Shown here: piece by piece, positions 8,661 through 17,342 of the stretch
How positions within the stretch are numbered: position 1 is the first letter of the stretch
Layout of the letters: every line of letters begins with the position of its first letter
The notes under the pieces: model-generated
What the model was told of the DNA's origin: nothing
Database searches by the model: none
The model's input: only the letters and a program-made list of their open reading frames with translations
Program-made: the position numbers and the translations under genes
Source: Nitrospira sp.
GTDB lineage: Bacteria > Nitrospirota > Nitrospiria > Nitrospirales > Nitrospiraceae
Assembly (NCBI GenBank): GCA_024330965.1
Contig: JANDJL010000010.1
Coordinates: 1 to 64,000, forward strand
Length of the DNA: 64,000 nucleotides
Direction of reading: 5' to 3'

Positions 8661-9716
8661 TCAGAGTGAGTTGAGATGATCGATCAACTGGCGGAGTCGT
8701 CCCGCGCTTCGACGGTTGAACGTAAACACTAGCCGAGGCAGGTGCTGCAATGCCGGTTCGTCGAGCTCTTCTTCCAAGGCGCCGCGCAATTCGAATCGGC
8801 CCTCGGCCAAGAGATCGCCGAACCGTTCCTGAACGAATTCGAGCTGTTCGGGAGAAATGGGCGAGTTCAGCCGCATCGACAACTGTCGCCCGACGAACCG
8901 AACGGAGTGGTAACGATGATAGAAGCGAAGAATGTGATCAACGGCCGCCTCGGCTGAATCCATGATCGTGAACAGACTCAGGTCATCTTCGCTGATCAGC
9001 CGGCGTTTCAAGAGCTGCTTTCTGATGAAAGCCTCCCAATCGTTCCAATAGTCACAGCCTGGCGTCTGAAGGCAGACGATCGGTTGTGGATCGCTTTTCC
9101 CGGTTTGAGCCAGCGTCAGGATCTCGAAGCCTTCATCATGGGTGCCGAATCCTCCCGGAAACAGCGCAATGGCGTCCGCTTCCTTTTGGAATATCAATTT
9201 TCTGGTAAAAAAATACTTGAATGTGATCAGTTTCGGATCGTCGGCGATGATACTGTTGGGGCTTTGCTCAAAGGGGAGCATGATATTGACGCCGAAACTA
9301 TGCTCGCGCCCGGCTCCTTCCTGGGCGGCGCGCATGATCCCGTCCGCTCCTCCTGTGATGACCATGAACCCTGCTTGGACAATGGCTTGTGCGAAGCGGG
9401 AGGCCAATTGGTAATTGGGATCATCCGACAACGTTCTGGCCGAGCCGAAGATGCTGATCTTTTTCCGGTCGCGGTAATTTCGAAACACGCAAAAGGCGTG
9501 GCGGAGTTCTTTGACGGCTCGGTTGACGATTTTCAGGTCAAGCAGATCGAGATTGGCATCATGGAGCTTCAAGAGGCCACACAACAGTTCTTTCATGAGC
9601 GTGACGCGCAGATCGTCATCCGGTCTGTCGAGCAACGTGTCGACGTGTTGGAGAATTTCCTCTTTGGACGGGGAGAGGCGTTCACGAACCTGCTGAGATC
9701 GCGCGGATAGATTCAT
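8661..9716 (-). CDS. LOG family Rossmann-fold protein (TIGR00730-like)
   Basis: Contains the lysine-decarboxylase-like/LOG Rossmann domain: SIFGSARTLSDDPNY, VITGGADGIMRAAQEGA and the family motif PGGFGTHDEGFEIL with the catalytic-region Glu. LOG proteins cleave nucleoside monophosphates to base and ribose 5-phosphate. At 351 residues it is much longer than plant-type LOG proteins (about 200). An N-terminal helical part (about 85 residues) and a C-terminal part of about 90 residues flank the core, as in other long bacterial members. Substrate unknown. Confidence 0.85.
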   Translation of the reverse strand: MNLSARSQQVRERLSPSKEEILQHVDTLLDRPDDDLRVTLMKELLCGLLKLHDANLDLLDLKIVNRAVKELRHAFCVFRNYRDRKKISIFGSARTLSDDPNYQLASRFAQAIVQAGFMVITGGADGIMRAAQEGAGREHSFGVNIMLPFEQSPNSIIADDPKLITFKYFFTRKLIFQKEADAIALFPGGFGTHDEGFEILTLAQTGKSDPQPIVCLQTPGCDYWNDWEAFIRKQLLKRRLISEDDLSLFTIMDSAEAAVDHILRFYHRYHSVRFVGRQLSMRLNSPISPEQLEFVQERFGDLLAEGRFELRGALEEELDEPALQHLPRLVFTFNRRSAGRLRQLIDHLNSL

Positions 9717-9813
9717 ATAGAGTGGTCTCTGGCCGTAAAAAGGTTTATGGAAATTGTATCAACGGATTGTCCGGCGGTCAAAGATCCGCCACGAAGTTGA
9801 AGAGGGAGATCGA

Positions 9814-10584
9814 TTACGGGACATCGCGGCTGTTTGTCGCGTTCTGGAGCATCCAAGCCTTGATTGTGGACTGATCCGACGGGGCAAGGTCTGAAAATTG
9901 AATTTCGGTAGTTGACTGTGGGGGCCTGACGGTATCGCCGGCGTCTCCAATCCGAACGGGCTGGGCCACGACCGTTCCTCGGATGGTCAACGGCGTGACA
10001 AAATTGGGAAGAGAAAAACTCAGAAGGACGGGAGTGTCGGGCAGCAGGGAAAGGAGAGACTGGACCAGCGCGCCAACGTGACTGAGTTGCACGATGACGG
10101 CCTGGTATTCACGCGGCGGATCGCTTCCTTCCAGCACTTGAATGACGGCTGGAATCTGCACCGCCCCTCGTTGAGGGGAGAGAATCAGATCCCTAACGGT
10201 GAGGACGCCAACCGGTAGATTCTCTTTTGTCACGATCAGGATAGGTGAGCCGCTGGACATCATGAGCGTGGATGCTTCATCGACCAGACGATCATACTCG
10301 ATGAATTGCACCGGTTGCGTCATGATCGTCCGTACTGCGATAGCATCAGGTTCCAGGCCCTGGGCCACCACTTTTCTGACGATGTCTCTCGGCGTCATGA
10401 GCCCGTACGACGACTCCGTATCCTTGACAAGCAGACACGGCATCCGTTCCCGTTCCATAAGCGATGCGGCCTCCGTTACGGAAACGTCGCCTGGGATTTG
10501 AACGACGCCTGGTTTCATCATGTGGGCGACCACTGTGTCCCTGTGGTTGGCGGCCATCGGTGGGTCGTTTCCCTTACTCAGCAT
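9814..10584 (-). CDS. CBS-pair protein with a C-terminal PilZ-like domain
   Basis: 256 residues. The first 135 or so hold two CBS repeats (HMMKPGVVQIPGDVSVTEAA and IMTQPVQFIEYDRLVDEA, each ending in a GLMTPRDIV or GVLTVRDLI block), which normally bind adenine nucleotides. The C-terminal 100 residues resemble a divergent PilZ domain (REYQAVIVQLSHVGALVQ, then VLLSFSLPNF), the fold that binds cyclic di-GMP. The classical RxxxR is incomplete, so ligand binding is uncertain. An in-frame ATG at 10557 is an alternative start. It is divergent from the MNIO-like gene. Confidence 0.7.
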   Translation of the reverse strand: MLSKGNDPPMAANHRDTVVAHMMKPGVVQIPGDVSVTEAASLMERERMPCLLVKDTESSYGLMTPRDIVRKVVAQGLEPDAIAVRTIMTQPVQFIEYDRLVDEASTLMMSSGSPILIVTKENLPVGVLTVRDLILSPQRGAVQIPAVIQVLEGSDPPREYQAVIVQLSHVGALVQSLLSLLPDTPVLLSFSLPNFVTPLTIRGTVVAQPVRIGDAGDTVRPPQSTTEIQFSDLAPSDQSTIKAWMLQNATNSRDVP

Positions 10585-10751
10585 CGATCGGCCGGGTCCT
10601 CCCCGGCTCCAGGCTATCCGGCTTCTGGAGCCTGTGGCATGCCAAGTATAGCAGACGGTCTTTGTTCACCATGATGCCGTGAAACGCTTGTGATTCAACG
10701 GTTTCAAGTCGTACACTCTAGAGCGTCTTGGCGCGTCAAAAAAGAAACGAT

Positions 10752-12245
10752 ATGGAGATTCCGAATCTCGTCGAGCGGTCGTTCCTCCGTCGTCTTGAGC
10801 GTATCCAGCCTCATGGGCTGGGCCTTTCTCTCGACGTCTATTCACCCGATATCTTTACCTTGCTTGGAGCACTGCGCCAACGTCAAGTATTTCCCGACTA
10901 TGTGGAGATCTTTCGTGCGGCTCCCGCGGCGTTGGCCGCCGTCAGGAGACGGATAGGAGAAAGCTTGACTCCGTATCATGGAGAAGGACTGTGGCTGACG
11001 CAGCCAGGCATTTGCGAAGATCCGGCGTTTCTTAAGGAAGTCGAGACAATCGCGCACCATCTGTCGATGCTCGATAGCGCATGGCTGACACACGAATGTG
11101 CCACCAAATCTATCGCCGGCTACTCGTATGGAACCTACTTGCCGCCGCTTTATACCGAAGCCGGCGCGGCCGTGGTGGCCGAAAATGCAATAGCCGTACA
11201 AGCCATATTTGATCGGCATGACTGTTTCGTGAACGGCCGCTCCCCGTTACTCCTTCTCGAGCTGCCTCCGTTGACCTATTTTGTGGCAGGTACCCTGTCG
11301 ATCCCGACGTTTTTCCGTCTTATGACCCAGGTCGCTCCGTGCGGGCTTGTGCTCGATGTCGGGCACCTGTGGACTGTCTTTCGTTATTCCGGTGCTTGGC
11401 GAACGGTGTCCCTTGAGCGGTTCATCGACGAATTTCTTGAAGAGTTTCCCTTGCATCGCGTCGTCCAAATCCACGTCGCCGGGCTCGACCTCCATGCCGC
11501 CGATAAGGGTGTTCCAGAAGTCTGCCTGCGTCGAGAAGCGATGGATTGCCCCCCTTCTTGGATAGACGCCCATGGCGCTCCCATCCCTCCGCTTCTGTTC
11601 GAGATGCTGGATCGGATTCTCAGTAACCCCCGCTTGACCAATCTGCGAGGGCTTGCGCTGGAGGTGGATACGAAGGCGGTTTCGCTGATCGTGAAAGAAT
11701 TCTCGGAGTTTCAGGAACGGTATGCGGGGGTCTTCTCGGAGGCACGGCGACCCAAGAAAACGCTCTGTCGGGATGAGGAAACGCAAATGACTCCGAAGCG
11801 TTCCGTGCCGGCCGCCGTCAAGTCGGCGCTCGAATCGGCCTATGAACGATACGCCCGTATCGTTTCCGGACAAGCTGAGCCGGTCGGGCCGGAGTGGACT
11901 CAGCCAACAGCCTGCATCGATGAGCTGAATCTGTATCGATCCGTGTATCTGCCTTATGAGATCCTATCCTGGGGAGGCGATGTGCGTGCGATGTTTCCCG
12001 AATCCTGCGACCGGCTCGACGAGAAGGGTATGCCGCTCTCCGCGTTCGTGGAGTTTTGGTTTAGATGTCCCAGAGCCACGGAAGGTTCTTATGATTTCTT
12101 TCTGGTCAAAATATCGATGTTTGTGGAATTCGTCCGCCAAGCGGCCCCGGAATTGATCGATATCGCCGAGCGGGAGGCCGACGAGCTCCGACGGGCCTAC
12201 GACCTTGCCAACGAACCGTCCCCGCAGGCGGTAGGGGGGGCATGA
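10752..12245 (+). CDS. MNIO/DUF692-like TIM-barrel protein with C-terminal extension
   Basis: About 497 residues. The first 280 resemble the DUF692/multinuclear non-heme iron oxidase fold: HGLGLSLDVYSPDIF at the first strand, YHGEGLWLTQPG, LLLELPPL, GLVLDVGHLW and VVQIHVAGLDLH, which place His/Glu/Asp residues where MNIO enzymes bind iron. Known members modify Cys or Asp in peptide precursors such as methanobactin. The remaining 200 residues are unlike the usual partner domain and are not recognised. No precursor-like small ORF is evident next door. It is followed directly by dus (1-bp gap). Assignment is by motif pattern only. Confidence 0.55.
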   Translation: MEIPNLVERSFLRRLERIQPHGLGLSLDVYSPDIFTLLGALRQRQVFPDYVEIFRAAPAALAAVRRRIGESLTPYHGEGLWLTQPGICEDPAFLKEVETIAHHLSMLDSAWLTHECATKSIAGYSYGTYLPPLYTEAGAAVVAENAIAVQAIFDRHDCFVNGRSPLLLLELPPLTYFVAGTLSIPTFFRLMTQVAPCGLVLDVGHLWTVFRYSGAWRTVSLERFIDEFLEEFPLHRVVQIHVAGLDLHAADKGVPEVCLRREAMDCPPSWIDAHGAPIPPLLFEMLDRILSNPRLTNLRGLALEVDTKAVSLIVKEFSEFQERYAGVFSEARRPKKTLCRDEETQMTPKRSVPAAVKSALESAYERYARIVSGQAEPVGPEWTQPTACIDELNLYRSVYLPYEILSWGGDVRAMFPESCDRLDEKGMPLSAFVEFWFRCPRATEGSYDFFLVKISMFVEFVRQAAPELIDIAEREADELRRAYDLANEPSPQAVGGA

Positions 12246-12246
12246 C

Positions 12247-13416
12247 GTGAACTTTTGGGAGACGTTGCCTCGTCCCGTCATCGGTCTTGCTCCCATGGAC
12301 GGCGTTACGGACGCGGGTTTCCGTTCCATCGTCGCGCGGCAGGGGAGACCAGATGTCATCTTCACGGAATTTACGCACGTGCACGATGTCTGCTACGGCC
12401 CTGAGCACCTGCTGGACACACTGATCTACAGTGAGATCGAGCGCCCGATCGTGGCACAGCTCTACGGGAACGATCCCGATCTGTTTTATCGGGCCGCCTA
12501 TGCGGTATGCGAGTTGGGGTTTGACGGGTTGGACATCAATATGGGGTGCCCATCGAAGAGCGTGGCCTCGTCAGGGTCCGGTGCGGGGCTGATCAGAACT
12601 CCGGAATTAGCACGGGCCATTCTCCGAGCGGCGAAGCGTGGAATCGAGGATTGGGCAAGTGGCCGGACGCTGGAGCAAGCCGGGTTCCACCCTGAGAAGG
12701 TGGCGGCGTTTCATCGGATCAATGAGCGCCGCGGAGATGGGGCAAGGGGCGAGCGCCGTCGAGCCATCCCCCTTTCCGTGAAAACGAGGATTGGGTATGA
12801 CGCCGTAATGGTCGAGCCATGGCTTGAACAGTTGGTGGCGGAACATCCGGCGGCGATCTCCCTTCATGGGCGGACGCTTCGGCAGATGTATCGTGGCTTG
12901 GCGGACTGGTCGGCCATTGCTCGTGCGGCGAGGGTAGTCGGAGGGACGGGCGTTCTGTTATTCGGAAACGGCGACATTCAGAGCCTTCACGAAGCGGCTG
13001 CACGTATTCGTGAGACGGGAGTGGACGGCGTGTTGGTCGGGCGAGCCGTGCTCGGCGCGCCATGGTTTTTTAAAGAAAAGGAGCGGACCCGCAAGTTCGT
13101 GCAGCGGACGAACGAGGCGGGAATTGAACGGGATGAGCAAGACGTCCCGCTGAGCCGGCGATTCGCCGTCTTGCTGGATCACGCCCGTCAATTTGAGGCA
13201 TTTTACGGCCCAAATCGATTTTATCGCATGCGAAAGCACCTGGCCTGGTATTGCAAAGGATTTCCCCGTGCAGCCGCGCTTCGCGCTCGGATGGTGCGTG
13301 TGTCTTCCGTCGGCGAACTGGAATCCATTTTAGAGGATTATCTGAACGATCGACTTCCCATCACCATGGCCGAAGCGGGCGAGGATGAACTGAAATCGGT
13401 CTCGCGATGCGGATAG
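12247..13416 (+). CDS. tRNA-dihydrouridine synthase (Dus family)
   Basis: FMN-dependent enzyme reducing uridine to dihydrouridine in tRNA. It has the Dus N-terminus (VIGLAPMDGVTDAGFRSI), the catalytic Cys motif DINMGCPSKSV, the SVKTRIGYD block, ISLHGRTLRQMYRG and the FMN phosphate segment FGNGDI with GVLVGRAVLGAPWFF. It has 389 residues with an insertion of about 40 residues before SVKTRIGY (a charged, Arg-rich segment), which is longer than typical DusB. It starts with GTG 1 bp after the preceding stop and overlaps maf by 10 bp, so the three genes probably form one operon. Confidence 0.92.
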   Translation: MNFWETLPRPVIGLAPMDGVTDAGFRSIVARQGRPDVIFTEFTHVHDVCYGPEHLLDTLIYSEIERPIVAQLYGNDPDLFYRAAYAVCELGFDGLDINMGCPSKSVASSGSGAGLIRTPELARAILRAAKRGIEDWASGRTLEQAGFHPEKVAAFHRINERRGDGARGERRRAIPLSVKTRIGYDAVMVEPWLEQLVAEHPAAISLHGRTLRQMYRGLADWSAIARAARVVGGTGVLLFGNGDIQSLHEAAARIRETGVDGVLVGRAVLGAPWFFKEKERTRKFVQRTNEAGIERDEQDVPLSRRFAVLLDHARQFEAFYGPNRFYRMRKHLAWYCKGFPRAAALRARMVRVSSVGELESILEDYLNDRLPITMAEAGEDELKSVSRCG

Positions 13417-14042
13417 TCTTGGCATCGACGTCGCCGCGTCGCCGGGAATTGCTCGCCCTCTTGGGAGTGCCTTTCGAAGTATGCGAGCCGAGTTTTGTCG
13501 AGCAACCGATGTCCGGACTCGCCCCTCGCGAGCAGGTTGCGTATTTCGCCTTGGAAAAGGCGCGATCTGTTGCCAAGGCGCGACCCGGCGATATGGTGTT
13601 AGGTGGTGATACCGTGATCGAGTCAGAAGGCTGTCTTCTGGGCAAGCCCCGTGATCGGGAAGATGCGCGCCGTATGCTGATGAGCCTTGCAGGACGGTCT
13701 CATCAGGTCCACACCGCCGTGGCCCTCTGTCATCGAGCGCGGTCCATCGAAAGGGTGGATGTTGCGACGGCCACCGTCCACATGAAAGTCGACAGCGGCG
13801 GCGGGATTGAACGGTATCTTGAGACTGGAGAGTTCTTGGGCAAGGCCGGAAGCTACTCGATTCAGGGGCGAGGAGCGGATTTGATCGAAAGGATCGATGG
13901 CGATTACACAACGGTCGTCGGGCTTCCTTTGAAGGTCGTTGCGAGTCTGTTACGGGCTGCCGGTTGTCCCGTTGCGCAAGGGGACGTGGAGGCCGTATAT
14001 CGACAAAAGCCGTATCCAAACTGGTCACGGTTTGTGAGCTGA
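13407..14042 (+). CDS. maf: Maf-like nucleoside triphosphate pyrophosphatase
   Basis: House-cleaning pyrophosphatase acting on dTTP/UTP or modified nucleotides. Signature blocks: LASTSPRRRELLALLG at the N-terminus, GDTVIESEGCLLGKP with the catalytic Asp, and the C-terminal GKAGSYSIQGRGADLIERIDG. Length (211 residues) is slightly above the usual 190-200 because of a C-terminal tail. It overlaps the dus gene by 10 bp, implying translational coupling. Confidence 0.93.
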   Translation: MRIVLASTSPRRRELLALLGVPFEVCEPSFVEQPMSGLAPREQVAYFALEKARSVAKARPGDMVLGGDTVIESEGCLLGKPRDREDARRMLMSLAGRSHQVHTAVALCHRARSIERVDVATATVHMKVDSGGGIERYLETGEFLGKAGSYSIQGRGADLIERIDGDYTTVVGLPLKVVASLLRAAGCPVAQGDVEAVYRQKPYPNWSRFVS

Positions 14043-14136
14043 TTGCATACCGGAGATGGTTCCCCTACAATGCCTTGGTGCCGTCGCAAAGCACGAGGGG
14101 CGGCGTGGAACGAATAAAAAGGAGTTAAGAAAAGGT

Positions 14137-14793
14137 ATGACGTTGTACCGAGTCGGAAGAGCGTGGCTGGCGGCCGTCCTTGTTGGGATATCCACCATGA
14201 CAGATGGAGTTTCTCACGCCATCGATGTGAACTTGTCCCTCGAAGAAGCTCGTAAAACATTGGAAAGCGGCAGGGTACCGATGGAGAAGGCCGAGCTGCC
14301 CGAAGATATTAAAAAAGTGTTGCAACAGGCGTCGTTGTCCAGCCGCGTGGGGGCTGATCCGGAAAAAGATCCATGCGGCGCCAGCGCGATCTTACGAACC
14401 AAGCGGTATCGGCTTGAGGCGTTTGGTCGTCAAGAGGCGGTGGAGTCCAAGAAACGCAAGGTCGAAGTGCGGATGCCGGAGGAATTCGTGAAGAAAGTGT
14501 TGGACATGCCGAACATGGAGGTCGAGGTCCAACTATGCGGTGATGATGAGTATTTCGCCGAAGGGGCTCTCATCGAATTGCATCAAGGTGCAAAACGGAT
14601 CAAACCCGTCGATATTGGGCGAGCCGAACGCGGACGCAAGAACGAAGAAGGGAATGGGCCCGCGTTTCGCTCTCGGTTTACCGCGCTCTTCGCCTATGAA
14701 CAATTTGATCCGAATGCGAAGTCGGTATTCGTCGTGAACTTGCAAGACGGCCAGGAAGTGCGAATCCCCGCCGATTTCTCCAAAGTCAAATAA
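14137..14793 (+). CDS. Exported protein of unknown function
   Basis: 218 residues. The start at 14137 is supported by an AGGAG element about 10 bp upstream and by a signal peptide (MTLYRVGRAWLAAVLVG, cleavage near SHAIDV). The mature part is charged and mixed alpha/beta, with two Cys (DPCGAS and VQLCGDD) that could form a disulfide, and a C-terminal part with beta character (VFVVNLQDGQEVRIP). I do not recognise a family. It lies 95 bp after maf, at the end of the plus-strand unit and convergent with the MsbA-like gene. Confidence 0.75.
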   Translation: MTLYRVGRAWLAAVLVGISTMTDGVSHAIDVNLSLEEARKTLESGRVPMEKAELPEDIKKVLQQASLSSRVGADPEKDPCGASAILRTKRYRLEAFGRQEAVESKKRKVEVRMPEEFVKKVLDMPNMEVEVQLCGDDEYFAEGALIELHQGAKRIKPVDIGRAERGRKNEEGNGPAFRSRFTALFAYEQFDPNAKSVFVVNLQDGQEVRIPADFSKVK

Positions 14794-14815
14794 GACATTT
14801 CCCGCAAGATCAAAA

Positions 14816-14842
14816 AGCCGATGCCCGAAAGGTCGGCATTAT
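14816..14842. terminator. Putative bidirectional terminator
   Basis: GCCGA and TCGGC pair around a short CC/GG inner stem, flanked by AAAAA on the left and ATTATT on the right, between two convergent stop codons. The stem is short, so this is only plausible. Confidence 0.4.
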
Positions 14843-14860
14843 TGCCCTCGGTGTTCGATC

Positions 14861-16591
14861 TTATCCCGCCTGGTCATTCAAGCGGATCGTGTACAGATAG
14901 TGATAGAGGCCTTTGCGATCCATGAGTTGGGCATGGGTGCCTTCTTCAACGAGACGGCCCTTGTCCAAGACAAGAATGCGGTTGGCGTGTCGGACGGTGG
15001 ATAGCCGATGGGCGACGATGAACGTCGTTCTCCCGTGCATCAGGCGATCGAGAGCTTCTTGGACCAGACGTTCCGACTCGCTGTCGAGGGACGACGTGGC
15101 TTCATCCAACAGCAAAATGCGCGGGTTCTTCAGAATCGCCCGCGCAATCGCAAGACGTTGACGCTGCCCCCCTGAGAGGTTAATGCCCTTTTCTCCGACG
15201 ATGGCGTGGTACTTGTCGGGGAGACTCATAATGAAGTCATGGGCATGCGCCGCTTTACAGGCACGCTCTATTTCCTGTTCATCGGCGGTGGGATTTCCGT
15301 AACGAACGTTGTCCAGAATGGTGCCGCCGAACAAAATGGTTTCCTGCGGGACCAGTGCCAGTTGCCGGTACCAGCTCTCGACGGTCACCTGTTTCAGATC
15401 GTAACCGTCGATCATGATCCGGCCTTCGGTCGGGTCGTAGAATCGGTGGAGCAGATTGACAACGGTCGTTTTGCCGGCGCCGGTCGGTCCCACAATCGCG
15501 ATGACCTCGCCGGGTTTGGCCTCGAACGATAAGTGTGAGAGAACGGGGGTGCGCGGATCATAGGCGAACCCGACGTCTTCGAACCGCACGTGGCCGGTCA
15601 CCGTGGAAAGGACCATCGCTCCCGGTTGATCTTGAATAGCTGGTTCCACATCCAGGATCTCGAACACCCGTTGCATGGCACCCTGGGCTTCTTTCACCTG
15701 CGAGAAGACACGGGCAGCCGAGCTGAAGGGGCCGATCAGGATGCCTGCAAACAAGATGAAGGCGAACAGATCGCCGGGTGTGATGGCGCCCTCAATCACT
15801 TGCCGACCTCCGTACCAGATGACGGCAGCCGCGATGGAAAAGGTGAGCAGGCTAATGGTCGGAATGAACACCGCCATGATGCCGGCTCGGCGCATGGTGA
15901 CGCGGAGGGTTTGATTGACCTGTGCCGAAAAGCGTTCTTCTTCCCGCTTCGTCTGCACGAACGATTTGACGATGCGGATGCCGGAAATCACTTCCTCGGC
16001 CAAGGTGTTGAGGGCAGCGGTATGGTCCTGAAGGGAGACGGAGAGGCTTTTAAGTTTGCGCCCGAATAGTTTGGCGATCAACACCAACAATGGGAGAAGA
16101 ATCAAGATCAGAAGAGAGAGGCGCCAATTCATCATGAAGAGAAACGTCAGACCGCCGACGAATGTGACAAGCTGTTTTGCGCTGTCGATTGGCGTTTCCG
16201 TGGCAACCGATTGGATGATGCCCACGTCGTTCATTAATCGCGACAGCAGTTCTCCGGTTCGACGGCGAGCAAAGAATTTGACGTCCAGCGTCTGCAAATG
16301 TGCAAAGACGTGTCGGCGGAAGTCGGCCATGATTCGCTGAGACACCCATGCGGTCAGATAACTGTGCCCCATCGTGCAGAGGCCTTGGAGAAGCACGAGC
16401 CCGAGCAAGACGCCGATCAGTTCCGTCATCCGGTCGGCATCTTGTCGGACGGTGATGACATCCCAAAGAGCGCCCGTTAATCGAAGCAGGGCCAGATTGA
16501 CGGCGGCCACGATCATGACAAGCAGGCCGCTTGCCAGCATCCGCGTCACATACGGCTGAACGAACGGCAAGAAGCGTCTGAAAATCAACAT
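14861..16591 (-). CDS. MsbA-like ABC exporter (permease-ATPase)
   Basis: 576-residue half transporter with six transmembrane helices followed by an intact ABC domain: Walker A VGPTGAGKTTVVN, Q-loop LVPQETILFGGTI, signature LSGGQRQRLAIARA, Walker B ILLLDEATSSLDSES and H-loop IVAHRLST. The family exports lipid A core, other lipids or drugs. Isolated between hypothetical genes, it most likely acts as a lipid flippase, but the substrate is not proven. The ATG at 16591 is preferred over an upstream GTG at 16600. It contrasts sharply with the motif-poor ABC protein at 1054. Confidence 0.9.
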   Translation of the reverse strand: MLIFRRFLPFVQPYVTRMLASGLLVMIVAAVNLALLRLTGALWDVITVRQDADRMTELIGVLLGLVLLQGLCTMGHSYLTAWVSQRIMADFRRHVFAHLQTLDVKFFARRRTGELLSRLMNDVGIIQSVATETPIDSAKQLVTFVGGLTFLFMMNWRLSLLILILLPLLVLIAKLFGRKLKSLSVSLQDHTAALNTLAEEVISGIRIVKSFVQTKREEERFSAQVNQTLRVTMRRAGIMAVFIPTISLLTFSIAAAVIWYGGRQVIEGAITPGDLFAFILFAGILIGPFSSAARVFSQVKEAQGAMQRVFEILDVEPAIQDQPGAMVLSTVTGHVRFEDVGFAYDPRTPVLSHLSFEAKPGEVIAIVGPTGAGKTTVVNLLHRFYDPTEGRIMIDGYDLKQVTVESWYRQLALVPQETILFGGTILDNVRYGNPTADEQEIERACKAAHAHDFIMSLPDKYHAIVGEKGINLSGGQRQRLAIARAILKNPRILLLDEATSSLDSESERLVQEALDRLMHGRTTFIVAHRLSTVRHANRILVLDKGRLVEEGTHAQLMDRKGLYHYLYTIRLNDQAG

Positions 16592-16692
16592 GACGAGCAC
16601 ACGAGAGGCGTCTGGATACCGGCTTGAAGAGCCTGGTTTGTCATTCCGCCTCTACGGGAAAGAAAGGCAAGGCAGGAAGGAGCGCGCGACAC

Positions 16693-16914
16693 TCAATCGG
16701 GGTGAATGACCGATTCAATGAGTGTCTTGTTGAGTGCCACAAAATCAGCCCGGTCTTTGTCATCGATGATCACATTTGTCAGGCTGATGAACGGACGCAC
16801 GTCTTCGTTGATGGCGTCGGAGACGCGATTACGTGTTGGAGGAATCAGAAAGTCGCCCACATATGTGCAGTGTATCGTCCGGACACGAATTCGAACTTTC
16901 CTGCCCTCAGCCAA
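16693..16914 (-). CDS. Small conserved hypothetical protein (DUF6812-like pattern)
   Basis: 73 residues starting at a TTG with GGAGGG 4 bp upstream. The sequence is beta-rich with an RxSDxxN...FISLTNVII pattern (RNRVSDAINEDVRPFISLTN), resembling a family of short bacterial proteins of unknown role. It lies 39 bp downstream of the COX24-like mini-gene on the same strand and could be in the same transcript. No catalytic motif is visible. Confidence 0.65.
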   Translation of the reverse strand: MAEGRKVRIRVRTIHCTYVGDFLIPPTRNRVSDAINEDVRPFISLTNVIIDDKDRADFVALNKTLIESVIHPD

Positions 16915-16953
16915 GAAACCCTCCGGTCACGTGAAGCATGCCTAACTGTCGGC

Positions 16954-17049
16954 CTAACTTTTGCGGCGAAGAAATTTTTGACGCCTGCGCAGCTTTTTGT
17001 ATTTGTGCTTGCGCATTTTTTTTCGTCGTTTTTTCAAGACGCTCGACAT
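16954..17049 (-). CDS. 31-residue very basic AURKAIP1/COX24-like peptide
   Basis: Short gene coding for M-S-S-V-L-K-K-R-R followed by KKMRKHKYKKLRRRQKFLRRK. About 20 of 31 residues are Lys, Arg or His. This matches the pattern of the AURKAIP1/COX24 domain (KKRRKKMRKHKYKKL), found in mitochondrial small-subunit ribosomal protein mS38 and in tiny bacterial proteins that are probably ribosome-associated. GGGAG lies 9 bp before the ATG. It is followed by the small hypothetical gene at 16693. Confidence 0.75.
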   Translation of the reverse strand: MSSVLKKRRKKMRKHKYKKLRRRQKFLRRKS

Positions 17050-17075
17050 ACGTTGTTTCTCCCAGGCGGCAGAGT

Positions 17076-17342
17076 CTAGAGGCTTTTGGAGCAAAATGCA
17101 AGGTCTGTCATGGTCTCGTTGAAAGCGCGCTCAATGATGAGCTGCAAATCGTGTCGGTGGAGTTTCGTTTTGACGAAGTCTTGTGGCGCGAGGAAGTCGG
17201 TGGCCAAGATCGCTCGGTATTTTTTGGCGCTCGCTTCAGGAAGGAGCGCGCTTCGTCGATCGAAAAGCCAAGCCGCGAGCGGTTGAATCGAGCTGATCGG
17301 CAAAACCTCTCCGGGAGGACTTGCCGTTACGCGCCGTGGCAT
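17076..17342 (-). CDS. Possible small hypothetical protein downstream of secA
   Basis: An 88-codon frame that overlaps the secA end by 16 bp and ends just before the COX24-like gene. There is no convincing ribosome binding site and no recognised domain. It is listed because it fills an otherwise empty 280-bp gap on the same strand; it may be non-coding. Confidence 0.25.
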   Translation of the reverse strand: MPRRVTASPPGEVLPISSIQPLAAWLFDRRSALLPEASAKKYRAILATDFLAPQDFVKTKLHRHDLQLIIERAFNETMTDLAFCSKSL

